The translations under genes were made by a program, and so were the position numbers. A model generated the notes under the pieces. The model ran no database searches. It saw only the letters and a list, made by a program, of their open reading frames with translations, and was not told the DNA's origin. From Mucilaginibacter sp. (GTDB lineage: Bacteria; Bacteroidota; Bacteroidia; Sphingobacteriales; Sphingobacteriaceae), in contig NZ_JAQBOD010000031.1 of assembly GCF_028288205.1 (NCBI RefSeq), positions 62,001-126,000 on the forward strand: a stretch of 64,000 nt of DNA. Direction: 5' to 3'. Positions 8,624 through 16,816 of the stretch are shown here, one piece after another; the stretch's first letter is position 1, and each line of letters begins with the position of its first letter.

Positions 8624-10099
8624 ATGAAAAAAACAATGCCATTAAATAGCAACAAAAGCCCTTCCGTGTCAGTATTTGATATGAATAAAAATACAATTCT
8701 GACCTATTGGGATAAAGACCAGGTTTGTCGTTTTGTTAATAATGCTGTTTTTAATTGGTTTGGAACCCTGCCTGAACAGATGATAAATAAAATTAACCTT
8801 CGTGATTTTTTAGGACAGGTTTATGAACAAAATCGCCCGTTTATAAAAGCCGCATTTGATGGTAAAACACAGGTTTTTAACAGTATGATCCCGACTCCAT
8901 CGGGTAAGGTATTAAATGCGAGAATAACCTATGTGCCCGACTTTGATGAAAACGATGTTAAAGGAATATTTGTGCATGTAGCTGATGTGAGCCACCTTGA
9001 TAAACCAACTTTTAATGATAACCTCAAAAAGACCTTGCCTCACAATCAGCAAAGTCTTGAAGATATACAACAAGCTTTATCAGCAAGTGTATTGACAGGA
9101 TTTCCGGGAATATCAAATCTTGCAAAGAAGTATTATGTATCAGAATCAAAACTAAAAAGAGATTTTAAAGAAAAATATGGGGTAACCATATTTGCGTACT
9201 ATCGCAATTTGCAGATGGAATTGGCAAACAAGTATCTAAGCTCCAAAAAGTACAACAAAAACCAAATGGCTTTGATGTTCAATTTTTCAAATCCATCAAA
9301 CTTTTCATTGTGCTATAAAAAGTACTTAAAACACAGGCAACTAAGTGTTGAGATTAATAATCATAACCTTGCAAAGTATAAGGATTTTGTTGAACAGTCC
9401 GCTGCTGCAGTAGCTATGTTTGATATAAACATGCATTTTATAACAACTTCAAAAAAATGGCTTAAGGAGTACAATTTAAGCGATACAGAATTGGCTGGTA
9501 AAAGTCTTAACGCGGTTTTGCCCAACATTGAAGAAAAGTTTAGAGCGCTTCAGCTCGACTCGTTAAAGGGAATAGTTAATAACTATACTGACCTTGCTGT
9601 TATACAAAAAGAGGGGACGCCGGGATGGATAAGATTAGATATACAGCCATGGTACAAAAATATTGATGAAGTTGGTGGTGTATTGATATTTACAAAGGAC
9701 ATAACAGCTTTAAAGCAGATGGAAGAAAAAGATAAACAGTTTTTTGAGATATTAAATAAAACCAATGAAATTGAACGTATAGGTACATGGTACCAAAATT
9801 TAATAACAAATACAGCTGCCTGGAGTAAAATTACAAGAGAAATATTAGAGGTTGATGATGATTATGTTATATCCGACCTGGAAGCATCGTTAAAGTTTTA
9901 CAAGGAAGGTAAAAGTCGCGACCTGGTTAAAAGCTCATTAAATAAAGTATTCAAAAAAAGAGGGTCTTTTGATATAGAGGTGGAATTAATTACAGCTAAG
10001 AAAAATTTAAAACGGATAAGGTTAATTTGCTATTCAGAATTTCAAAATGACAAATGCGAAAAAATATCCGGAGTATTTCATGATATAGGAAGTTATTAA
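8624..10099 (+). CDS. PAS - AraC-type HTH - PAS - PAS regulator (paralogue 1)
   Basis: A soluble 491-residue protein with an unusual domain order. Residues about 18-130 form a PAS domain (TYWDKDQVCRFVNNAVFNWFG). Residues about 150-240 form an AraC-family DNA-binding region whose first helix-turn-helix includes NLAKKYYVSESKLKRDF and whose second includes NQMALMFNFSNPSNFSLCYK. Two further PAS-like domains follow, at about 255-370 (FVEQSAAAVAMFDINMHF, ending VGGVLIFTKDIT) and about 375-491. No signal peptide or membrane segment is seen. A paralogue with the same order lies at 11.2 kb. It is probably a one-component sensor-regulator that reads a small ligand or redox state. Targets are unknown. 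The start is an ATG 65 bp after the dehydratase gene. Confidence 0.8.
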   Translation: MKKTMPLNSNKSPSVSVFDMNKNTILTYWDKDQVCRFVNNAVFNWFGTLPEQMINKINLRDFLGQVYEQNRPFIKAAFDGKTQVFNSMIPTPSGKVLNARITYVPDFDENDVKGIFVHVADVSHLDKPTFNDNLKKTLPHNQQSLEDIQQALSASVLTGFPGISNLAKKYYVSESKLKRDFKEKYGVTIFAYYRNLQMELANKYLSSKKYNKNQMALMFNFSNPSNFSLCYKKYLKHRQLSVEINNHNLAKYKDFVEQSAAAVAMFDINMHFITTSKKWLKEYNLSDTELAGKSLNAVLPNIEEKFRALQLDSLKGIVNNYTDLAVIQKEGTPGWIRLDIQPWYKNIDEVGGVLIFTKDITALKQMEEKDKQFFEILNKTNEIERIGTWYQNLITNTAAWSKITREILEVDDDYVISDLEASLKFYKEGKSRDLVKSSLNKVFKKRGSFDIEVELITAKKNLKRIRLICYSEFQNDKCEKISGVFHDIGSY

Positions 10100-10489
10100 A
10101 ATATACTTATTATTTACTTTCAATTAATAAACATAATATCTTGTGTAAATCAATACCATATTCGTTAATTTTACTCCAATCTGGCTTCAAACTTCTACAA
10201 TATTTATGTAATTTTTTGGTAAAAAAAGAAACAAAACAGATGCTGATCTGTTAAATTAGTACCTTTTTCAGGTATTAATTGGTCGCTAATAGGTTGTTTC
10301 ATGCCGTAATACGAGCGAAATTTATATTAAAATAGTTAAGACCATTAAATTATAAAGTTGATCATATTTCTATGGGCTGTGGTTAAATGAATCAACAATG
10401 GTTGATTTTTAAGCTATTGGGTTGGTTTTAATGAGTAAACAATTTAGTAGTAAATATTAAAATAGTTTCACAAATTAATTTATAATAAT
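10100..10489. other. intergenic region with a short hairpin
   Basis: An A+T-rich gap of about 390 bp with no supported gene. A 7-bp stem (AATCAAC at 10390-10396, GTTGATT at 10401-10407) with a four-base loop and three further T residues could be a weak terminator or an operator. The leader of the small HTH gene must lie at the right end. Confidence 0.4.
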
Positions 10490-10936
10490 ATGCATAACCA
10501 TATCGATTATCCTGCAAATTATTCGGCGTTTGAAACAATGTCTGCAAAAAATGCCGCAGAAAAACCGGAATTGCACCAGGGACGTATTTTGGAGCGTGTG
10601 GTACGCTGTGACCGAATGGGCATTAGTGAGATAGCCAGGAGACTACATGTTAGTCGGCGAACCCTGTACAACTGGTTTGAAACAAAAGAATTAGGCCTCG
10701 ACATCATTTGTAAGATAGGCTTTATAATAGGACACGATTTTGCCAGGGACTTTCCGGAAGAGTTTGCTAAAAAAACAAACCTATTGAGCGGCGAGATCAT
10801 GGCCGATTTGCTCGAGCCCGGCGATAAACCTAAAGATCCCATTTATTATTGGATGGACAGGTACATTAAATTATTGGAAAAATTTAATGAACTACTAAGC
10901 CACGAACAAAAAAACAGTGGCGAAATTACTGCTTAA
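10490..10936 (+). CDS. small helix-turn-helix protein
   Basis: A 148-residue cytoplasmic protein. Residues about 35-65 (RCDRMGISEIARRLHVSRRT then LYNWFETK) form a clear helix-turn-helix of the Fis/resolvase-like kind. After it comes a conserved-looking GLDIICKIGFIIGHDFARDFPEEF segment, and the C-terminus (YWMDRYIKLLEKFNELLSHEQK) looks like an amphipathic helix suited to dimerisation. It sits between two paralogous PAS-AraC regulators on the same strand, with 390 bp upstream and 239 bp downstream, so it is likely transcribed separately. A DNA-binding role is likely, and its link to the flanking regulators is inferred only from position. Confidence 0.7.
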   Translation: MHNHIDYPANYSAFETMSAKNAAEKPELHQGRILERVVRCDRMGISEIARRLHVSRRTLYNWFETKELGLDIICKIGFIIGHDFARDFPEEFAKKTNLLSGEIMADLLEPGDKPKDPIYYWMDRYIKLLEKFNELLSHEQKNSGEITA

Positions 10937-11056
10937 ATAAAAAATAATGCTAATTTAACAGCCACAAAAAGCTGTTCTGGCTATGCTATGAGAGGATAAT
11001 TTTGCTCATTCGTACACAGGCAATAAGAGATATGTTCTTTACCTTTTAAAAATATG

Positions 11057-11139
11057 ACTTGTATCACATTTTTTTAATATTAATTTAGCAGCTTTGCTAA
11101 GTTAAAGCAGATACAAGTTTAGAAAGCCGATACAAGTTT
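11057..11139 (+). promoter_or_regulatory. cluster of three GATACAAGT boxes upstream of PAS-AraC paralogue 2
   Basis: ACTTGTATC (11057-11065) is an inverted copy of GATACAAGT. Two direct copies follow at 11110-11118 and 11129-11137, with starts 19 bp apart, about two helical turns. The direct copies extend to GATACAAGTTT. The same box occurs upstream of the beta-helix lipoprotein near 62.0 kb. This looks like a regulator binding array. The binding protein is not known, and autoregulation by the PAS-AraC protein is one possibility. Confidence 0.55.
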
Positions 11140-11175
11140 TAAGAATACCCAAATTTTTAGACGTAAAGGATTACT

Positions 11176-12675
11176 ATGTCATTTGAGACCGATAAAACTT
11201 TTATTGAGTTAAGATTGAATGCGGCCGAAAACACAAATACCATGCTGGCTTATTGGGGCAAGGATCTTGTTTGCAAGTATGCCAATAAAGCTTATATGTA
11301 CTGGTTTGGTATTGAACACAAAGGGCCAATCGATAAAAAACATATACGGGAATTATTGGGCCCTTTGTATCAACAAAACTTAGAGTATGTTAATGCCGCA
11401 TTAGGTGGAAAAATGAGTGTTTTTGACCGCCATATTGATTTACCAAATGGCCAAACAAAAATAGCCAGGGCAATTTACTTCCCGGATATTGAAGACGGCG
11501 AAGTTAAAGGGTTTTATGTAAATGTTTTGGATGTTAGTGATTTAAACCCAAAACCAATTACTGATCCACAGCACGTTTTTGATCACAGGATCAAAGATTT
11601 AAAACCTATAAAAGATGTATTGGATGATGTTGTAGAAAATTTAAAATCACACCTTTTTGACGGATTTCCCGGTATTGAATTACTTGCCAAAAAACATTAT
11701 ATCTCCGAATCTAAATTGAAAAGAGATTTTAAAGAACGGTATGGCGAAACCATTTTTGCGTATTACCGCACTTTGCAAATGGAACTGGCTCATGATTATA
11801 TCACCTCAAAAAGAGCAAACAAAGGGCAGATGGCTCTCATTCTTAATTTTTCCAACCCCTCAAATTTCTCAGCCTGCTATCATAAATATATTGATGATCT
11901 ATCGGCTAAAAAACTGATAAATAAGCTTCAATCAGAAAATGACGGAAGATACAGAACTTTCATTGAGCAAGCACCATTCGCTATCGCTATGGTTGATAAT
12001 GACTTGTGTTTTTTAACTGCTTCCCGGAAATTTGTTATCGAATATAAGCTGCAAAATAAAGATTACATAGGCAAATGTTTATATGATCTGTGGCCACGAA
12101 TAAAAGAAAAATACCAACACAAACTTAACGCATGTTTAAAAGGAAATATAGATCATTCGGAAGGGGATCTTATAGAAAAAATCGACGGATCATTTGGCTG
12201 GGCACGTTGGGACATAAGGCCATGGTATAAAAGCGATACCATTATTGGCGGCTTACTAATATATACCGAAGAGCTTACGAACACTAAATTTAAAGAAGAA
12301 GAGTATAAGCAAATATCGACAGTGATCAAAACGAATAAAATAACACGGATAGGGACATGGGAGCGTGATTTTAAAAATAATACAGGTACCTGGAGTAAAA
12401 TATTGAAAGAAATATTAGAAGTTCCGGAAGATTTTGATCCGGCTCTGGATGATACTTTAGTATTTTTTAAAGACAATGCCCCCTCAGATATGATTATAAA
12501 ATTACGCAAAGACGCAATTGAAAATGGTACCCCTTTTGATATTGAAATAGATATAATAACCGGAAAAGGCAACCCTATTAGGGTTAGATCTATTGGCTTC
12601 CCCGAATTTATTAATGGAAAGTGCGAAAAAATACGCGGCATATTTCAGGATATCACTAAAAAGGATGGGCCATGA
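11176..12675 (+). CDS. PAS - AraC-type HTH - PAS - PAS regulator (paralogue 2)
   Basis: A 499-residue paralogue of the regulator at 8.6 kb with the same domain order: PAS at about 15-120 (AYWGKDLVCKYANKAYMYWFG), AraC-type HTH region at about 155-245 (LLAKKHYISESKLKRDF and NKGQMALILNFSNPSNFSAC), then PAS-like domains at about 255-370 and 375-495 (ending CEKIRGIFQDIT). The DNA-binding segment is nearly identical between the two, which suggests overlapping target sites, while the PAS domains differ more and may sense different signals. An AAAGGA sequence lies just upstream of the ATG. The stop codon overlaps a possible 39-codon frame (ATGA), and a stress-protein gene follows. GATACAAGT boxes lie 40-120 bp upstream of the start. 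Confidence 0.82.
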   Translation: MSFETDKTFIELRLNAAENTNTMLAYWGKDLVCKYANKAYMYWFGIEHKGPIDKKHIRELLGPLYQQNLEYVNAALGGKMSVFDRHIDLPNGQTKIARAIYFPDIEDGEVKGFYVNVLDVSDLNPKPITDPQHVFDHRIKDLKPIKDVLDDVVENLKSHLFDGFPGIELLAKKHYISESKLKRDFKERYGETIFAYYRTLQMELAHDYITSKRANKGQMALILNFSNPSNFSACYHKYIDDLSAKKLINKLQSENDGRYRTFIEQAPFAIAMVDNDLCFLTASRKFVIEYKLQNKDYIGKCLYDLWPRIKEKYQHKLNACLKGNIDHSEGDLIEKIDGSFGWARWDIRPWYKSDTIIGGLLIYTEELTNTKFKEEEYKQISTVIKTNKITRIGTWERDFKNNTGTWSKILKEILEVPEDFDPALDDTLVFFKDNAPSDMIIKLRKDAIENGTPFDIEIDIITGKGNPIRVRSIGFPEFINGKCEKIRGIFQDITKKDGP

Positions 12676-12791
12676 AGATCATCGTTATAAGCAACAACCC
12701 TTTACAATTGTTTGAAAAAGCAACGCTAATTAAGAAGGCATTAACTGTTTATCTGCAATGTAATTTTATAAAGCTAATAGCTTATGTATGA
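12672..12791 (+). CDS. possible 39-codon coupled small ORF
   Basis: An ATG overlaps the stop of the PAS-AraC gene as ATGA, and the frame ends 8 bp inside the next gene, which would make a tightly coupled three-gene run. The product would be 39 residues, starting MKIIVISNNPLQLFEKATL, with a hydrophobic-basic character and no recognisable domain. The first residues resemble the opening strand of a response-regulator-like fold, so it may be a remnant of a longer gene. There is no proof of expression. Overlap at both ends is the only support. Confidence 0.3.
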   Translation: MKIIVISNNPLQLFEKATLIKKALTVYLQCNFIKLIAYV

Positions 12792-13626
12792 TAAAAAAAC
12801 AATCCTGGTTATCAACGATAATTCGACAGCAGCTATACATGCTGCCGAATATGCTTTTTTGCTGGCGCAAAATGTTAATGCAAATATTGTATTGGCCAAT
12901 ACAATGGCTAGCAAGGAAAGCGCCGTTGCAATATCCCCGGCAAGTTTTAATGATGAAGAGATATTAGAAGAGCAAAGATTTTCTATTATAGCTGATCATT
13001 TGTTAGGAATTAATGTGAGCGAATCTGGTTTCAGACCCGGAATTAAAGAGACAGATATTTCAAATGCAAATGAATGTAAGTTAGCCGAACTGATAAACAG
13101 AAATAAAGTATGGATGATAGTTAAAGGTACATCGGCACCTGTAACAGAGGCGGATGAGGTGCAAAAGCTAAAGGTTCATATTGTATTGAACAAGATCGCT
13201 TGTCCTTTATTACTCATCCCTGAGCATTGTCCGGTAAAGATCATTGATCGAATGATATATATATCCGACCTGCGTTATTTCCGTATGGAGATAATTCGCT
13301 ATCTGGTCAAATTGGCCCGGGTGTGCAAGGCCGACCTGTCAGTTGCACACTTAACCGCGAAGGGCCTGCCCGATATGAGCGAAGAATATGCATTAAACAT
13401 ATTTACCGAAGATATATGCCGAAATGTGAATTATGACCGACTTTTTTTTAACAAGATAAAAGAAAAAGATTTTACAACAGCTGTTGACGTAATGATAAAC
13501 GGAATGCAAAATGATATGCTGGTTTTTGTGAATCATCATTTCCATATCGAAGAAATATTAGGTGGTTATGATACTAAATTACATATGCCGACTATCACGG
13601 TTCCGCAACTGATTTTCCCTTATTGA
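12784..13626 (+). CDS. tandem universal stress protein (UspA family)
   Basis: A 280-residue soluble protein that appears to hold two Usp alpha/beta domains. The first (about 1-140) opens with KTILVINDNSTAAIHAAEYA and ends with a strand reading KIACPLLLIPE. The second (about 150-280) opens with KIIDRMIYISDLRYFRMEI. The glycine-rich ATP-binding motif G-2x-G-9x-G(S/T) is not evident in either half, so this is probably a non-ATP-binding, degenerate member. It starts with ATG right behind the PAS-AraC regulator and ends before a strong terminator, so it is likely co-transcribed with that regulator and may be its output or partner. Confidence 0.72.
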   Translation: MYDKKTILVINDNSTAAIHAAEYAFLLAQNVNANIVLANTMASKESAVAISPASFNDEEILEEQRFSIIADHLLGINVSESGFRPGIKETDISNANECKLAELINRNKVWMIVKGTSAPVTEADEVQKLKVHIVLNKIACPLLLIPEHCPVKIIDRMIYISDLRYFRMEIIRYLVKLARVCKADLSVAHLTAKGLPDMSEEYALNIFTEDICRNVNYDRLFFNKIKEKDFTTAVDVMINGMQNDMLVFVNHHFHIEEILGGYDTKLHMPTITVPQLIFPY

Positions 13627-13708
13627 ACAGCCACATAATATATTGAAATTCAATTTGGTTTAGAGGGCATACAACCCTTTCTCACTGCTGATATTAACAT
13701 CTAAATAC

Positions 13709-13740
13709 AAAAGCCTGTAATCATTTGATTGCAGGCTTTT
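13709..13740. terminator. bidirectional Rho-independent terminator
   Basis: A 15-bp stem with one wobble pair (AAAAGCCTG at 13709-13717 against CAGGCTTTT at 13732-13740, with TAATCA and TGATTG extending inward) lies between the convergent stress-protein and SGNH hydrolase genes. A-rich and T-rich ends let it work in both directions. Confidence 0.85.
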
Positions 13741-13899
13741 GTGTTTAAGTCAAATTCTCTATGAATGAGGTAACTAATTTGAAAGTGTGATTATGACATT
13801 AATACTTGCATTCTTCGGCAAAAAATATTGCTGATAAAGAAAATACTATAATAGCTTATTCTCTTTATTTTATAAACCCACCACGAGCGAAAAAGAGCC

Positions 13900-14586
13900 C
13901 TATTGTTTCGCTTTCAAAGCTTCTGCTATCGCTTTTTCAGCCAGTGGCTCCATAACCTTATAACCTTCAAGCGTTGGATGAACACCATCTTTTGCAAGAT
14001 TTTTAGGTAAGCCCTGGTTCTCATCTACCATTGTAGTGAAATAATCCAGGTAAACAAAATTGTTTTTTTGAGCATACTCTTTTATCATATCGTTTAAAGC
14101 CTTCACTTTTGGTTTAGGATCAATAGTTGGCCGCCAAGGGAACGCCGCTGCAGGCAAAACCGATGAAAGCACAACTTTGATATGATTAATTTTAGCCAAT
14201 TCGGCCATTGATATAATATTACCCATAACATCTTCCAGTTTTGACGGACCGTTATTTTCGGCTATATCATTGATGCCCGCCAATATAACCACTACTGCAG
14301 GTTTTAAGTTGATCACATCTTCCCGGAAACGCAACAGCATTTGCCCTGTTGTCTGTCCGCTTATGCCACGGTCATAATAAGGCTTGCCTGCAAAAAAGGT
14401 CGAATCATTATTTATCCAAAAGTCTGTAATAGAATCGCCCATATATACCACACGTTTTTCGCCTTTGGCTGGCGATGGTATTATGCTGTTGGCTTGCTCG
14501 AAACGTTTAATGTTTGGCCAGTCGCGGTTTTGTGCTTCAGCAGCTACCGTTACAAACAGGAAAAGTAAAATAATGCTATTTTTCAT
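13900..14586 (-). CDS. secreted SGNH/GDSL-family hydrolase
   Basis: A 228-residue protein with a signal peptide (MKNSIILLFLFVTVAAEAQ). All four SGNH blocks can be seen: YMGDSITDFW with the nucleophile Ser, GISGQTTGQML with the oxyanion Gly, LAGINDIAEN with the Asn, and DGVHPTLEGY with the Asp and His of the triad. Proteins of this size in Bacteroidota act as periplasmic esterases, often removing acetyl groups from glycans or lipids. The start is the ATG at 14586. It lies 28 bp downstream of the GNAT gene on the same strand and could be transcribed with it. Confidence 0.87.
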   Translation of the reverse strand: MKNSIILLFLFVTVAAEAQNRDWPNIKRFEQANSIIPSPAKGEKRVVYMGDSITDFWINNDSTFFAGKPYYDRGISGQTTGQMLLRFREDVINLKPAVVVILAGINDIAENNGPSKLEDVMGNIISMAELAKINHIKVVLSSVLPAAAFPWRPTIDPKPKVKALNDMIKEYAQKNNFVYLDYFTTMVDENQGLPKNLAKDGVHPTLEGYKVMEPLAEKAIAEALKAKQ

Positions 14587-14614
14587 CGGGGCAATTTAGA
14601 AAATTATTTTTCTT

Positions 14615-15142
14615 TTATATCAATTCCAATTTCATCATAATGTCAGTTTGCATATCATCGCCCAATTTAAAAGGATGGCTATCAAATGCTATAAACCCCA
14701 TTTTTTGATAGAACTGTATGGCTTTTTCATTCTTATCCCATACACCAAGCCAGATGTAGGGTCGGTTTGCTTTTTTAGCCAGCTCAAGTGCCTTGTTGAA
14801 AAGAAGTTGCCCTATTTTTTGGCCCTGATATTCTTTAATAACGTAAATGCGTTCAATCTCTAAACTATCTTCATCCTGTAGTTCGGTTTGTGCTGCCCCG
14901 GTATTGATCTTTATATAACCTATTGGTTCGCCGTTATTCTCGGCAAAATAAAATTCTGAGCCCGAATGATCGAGTTCTTCACTTAGTTTTTGCTCAGTGA
15001 GATGGTCAGTCAGGTAGGCTTCCATATTTTCTTTTGTGTTGAGATGGGCAAAAGAATCTATAAATGTTTTCCTGCTGATTTGGTGCAGCGCTTTAAGGTT
15101 AGTTAACGTAACTTGCGTTAGGCGGATGCTAATATTATTCAT
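14615..15142 (-). CDS. GNAT family N-acetyltransferase
   Basis: A 175-residue GNAT enzyme. The acetyl-CoA site is seen in IERIYVIKEYQGQKIGQLLF (QxxGxG/A-type loop), followed by PYIWLGVWDKNEKAIQFYQK and MGF, the usual last helix and strand. The overall form resembles the spermidine/streptothricin-type acetyltransferases with an N-terminal ISRKTFIDSF segment. The frame extends upstream to a TTG at 15154, but the ATG at 15142 is preferred. The substrate cannot be told from sequence. Confidence 0.8.
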   Translation of the reverse strand: MNNISIRLTQVTLTNLKALHQISRKTFIDSFAHLNTKENMEAYLTDHLTEQKLSEELDHSGSEFYFAENNGEPIGYIKINTGAAQTELQDEDSLEIERIYVIKEYQGQKIGQLLFNKALELAKKANRPYIWLGVWDKNEKAIQFYQKMGFIAFDSHPFKLGDDMQTDIMMKLELI

Positions 15143-15221
15143 AGATAGAATCAAATTTTATATATGAAAATTATGATTTATGACTAAATTAATTAATACG
15201 TTCTAAAAAGCAAAAACGCTA

Positions 15222-16691
15222 TTATTTCAACCGGTACACAGACCATATATATGATCTGCTTATCCAGTTATTAACATTAAACAAATGTATCCAGTCTGGT
15301 ACAAGGCAATACACTTTTGTTTTCTTATAGCCTGCTATAAAAGGTGTAGGATCTATTTTAGGGTCAAGAAAAATAACGGCCCGCCCATTTGCACGCTTTA
15401 AAATGGTATCAAGTTCATGTGTGCTATACACAACTTCAATGTTCATGTTTTTTGGCTTATAGAAATTTATCTCCAATCCCAGGATATGGTAAGGCGAGGT
15501 TTCAAAGCTCACCAAAGTAACAGGCTGTTTTTGCGCAAAATTGTACATGAATTTATAGTAGGCAAAAGCCTCATGAGCAGGCATTAATATTTTTACAGTG
15601 AGCAAAGCAATATTAAATCCGGCCAGTAAAGGTAACGCCCAACGAAATATTTTTTTAGTGGGATATTGTTTTAGCAACAGGTCAAAGCCTTTACAAGCCA
15701 AGAATATTAAAGGAAATATAAGTGGTAATAAAAATCTAATTTCTTTATGTCCTATTATGCTATGGCCCAGTATAAAAACTATACATATCCAACTAAATAT
15801 ATGTCGAGAATTTTTCCACAGGCCTATTAAAAATAGCGGCAATAAAACATAACTTATGGGCGGTACAGCATAATCAAAAAACAATTTTAAATAATACCAC
15901 CATGGGGATGTACCATAATTATCAGCAACATGCTGAACAATATTTACCCGGTAATAATTATATGGCGAAAAAACCCAGGCGCCATATAGCCACCTATCTG
16001 CCAGCACGGCTAACCCAATTGCCATCAGGCCCGACAATATAACAACAAGCCAGTTTTTAAAGGGCCATTTGGCATAACATATTATCCATATTATTAGCGC
16101 TATAAAAGCAAAAGCCATTTGCAGGCGTATCATTAAAGCAAAGCCAAGTAAAATACCTGCTACTATTATTTTGAGATAGCGTTTAGAAGAATTTGCTGCA
16201 AGCAAGCCCGGTAATAAAGTAATTGCTGTCAAAAACAATAAACCGGCAATGTTTTCGGCAGAAAAGCGAACGCCTATATAGGGTATGAACCATAGCAGGA
16301 AACTGCACCATACGTACACCTGTTTGCCTTTTTCGGTAGTAAATTGGGGCAGCATAAGTATTACTATACGGCAGGTTAGCAACCAGGTAGTTACGCCTAT
16401 AATTAACCGCATTATAAAGCTTACCCAAAACGGATTATACCAGCCCAGTGCTAATAATGCTTTGCATATAATATAAGCACCAAAGGGCTGTAATGCCGAG
16501 CGGCAATGCGCAGCAAATTCCCACGGCAGATCTGTTGCCGGCGAAAAGCCAAGTTTATAATTGCAAAACTCCAACACCTGAAAATGCTCGTCGCATTGGT
16601 TATAACCCAGGCTAAACCAGGCAGATATTAATTGTACTAATAAGCCCAGTAATAGTAATTTGCGGTACAAGGAGTTTTGTTGAAAAATCAT
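15222..16691 (-). CDS. integral-membrane mannosyltransferase, GT22-like
   Basis: A 489-residue protein with about ten hydrophobic helices, of the GT-C fold. The first loop reads YNQCDEHFQVLEF, matching the (H)DE-FQ motif of the GT22 family (ALG9/ALG12/PIG-B-like mannosyltransferases) that use a polyprenyl-phosphate sugar donor. The long lumenal or periplasmic C-terminal part (about 380-489) holds no recognised domain. The frame is open from a TTG at 16697, but the ATG two codons later (16691) is the probable start. The gene stands alone on the minus strand, 67 bp or more from its neighbours. It may mannosylate a surface lipid or glycoprotein. The acceptor is unknown. Confidence 0.75.
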   Translation of the reverse strand: MIFQQNSLYRKLLLLGLLVQLISAWFSLGYNQCDEHFQVLEFCNYKLGFSPATDLPWEFAAHCRSALQPFGAYIICKALLALGWYNPFWVSFIMRLIIGVTTWLLTCRIVILMLPQFTTEKGKQVYVWCSFLLWFIPYIGVRFSAENIAGLLFLTAITLLPGLLAANSSKRYLKIIVAGILLGFALMIRLQMAFAFIALIIWIICYAKWPFKNWLVVILSGLMAIGLAVLADRWLYGAWVFSPYNYYRVNIVQHVADNYGTSPWWYYLKLFFDYAVPPISYVLLPLFLIGLWKNSRHIFSWICIVFILGHSIIGHKEIRFLLPLIFPLIFLACKGFDLLLKQYPTKKIFRWALPLLAGFNIALLTVKILMPAHEAFAYYKFMYNFAQKQPVTLVSFETSPYHILGLEINFYKPKNMNIEVVYSTHELDTILKRANGRAVIFLDPKIDPTPFIAGYKKTKVYCLVPDWIHLFNVNNWISRSYIWSVYRLK

Positions 16692-16816
16692 TCTCAAAAA
16701 TAGGTGGCAGTAAAGAAAGCAAAATAACAGGGAATAAACAAAGCTGATTTTAAGTTAATATTGTTTGCTTTGTAATGATTTAGTTAGGCTAAAGAATAAA
16801 TTTACCTGTATTAATT

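Noticed and set aside
10957..10976. Terminator-like hairpin AACAGC/GCTGTT after the small HTH gene
   Set aside because: The stem is only 6 bp and no T-run follows, so it is too weak to call.
12153..12641. Minus-strand frame of 162 codons inside PAS-AraC paralogue 2
   Set aside because: Antisense to conserved PAS domains that have a paralogue with the same reading frame. The antisense frame is not kept in that paralogue.
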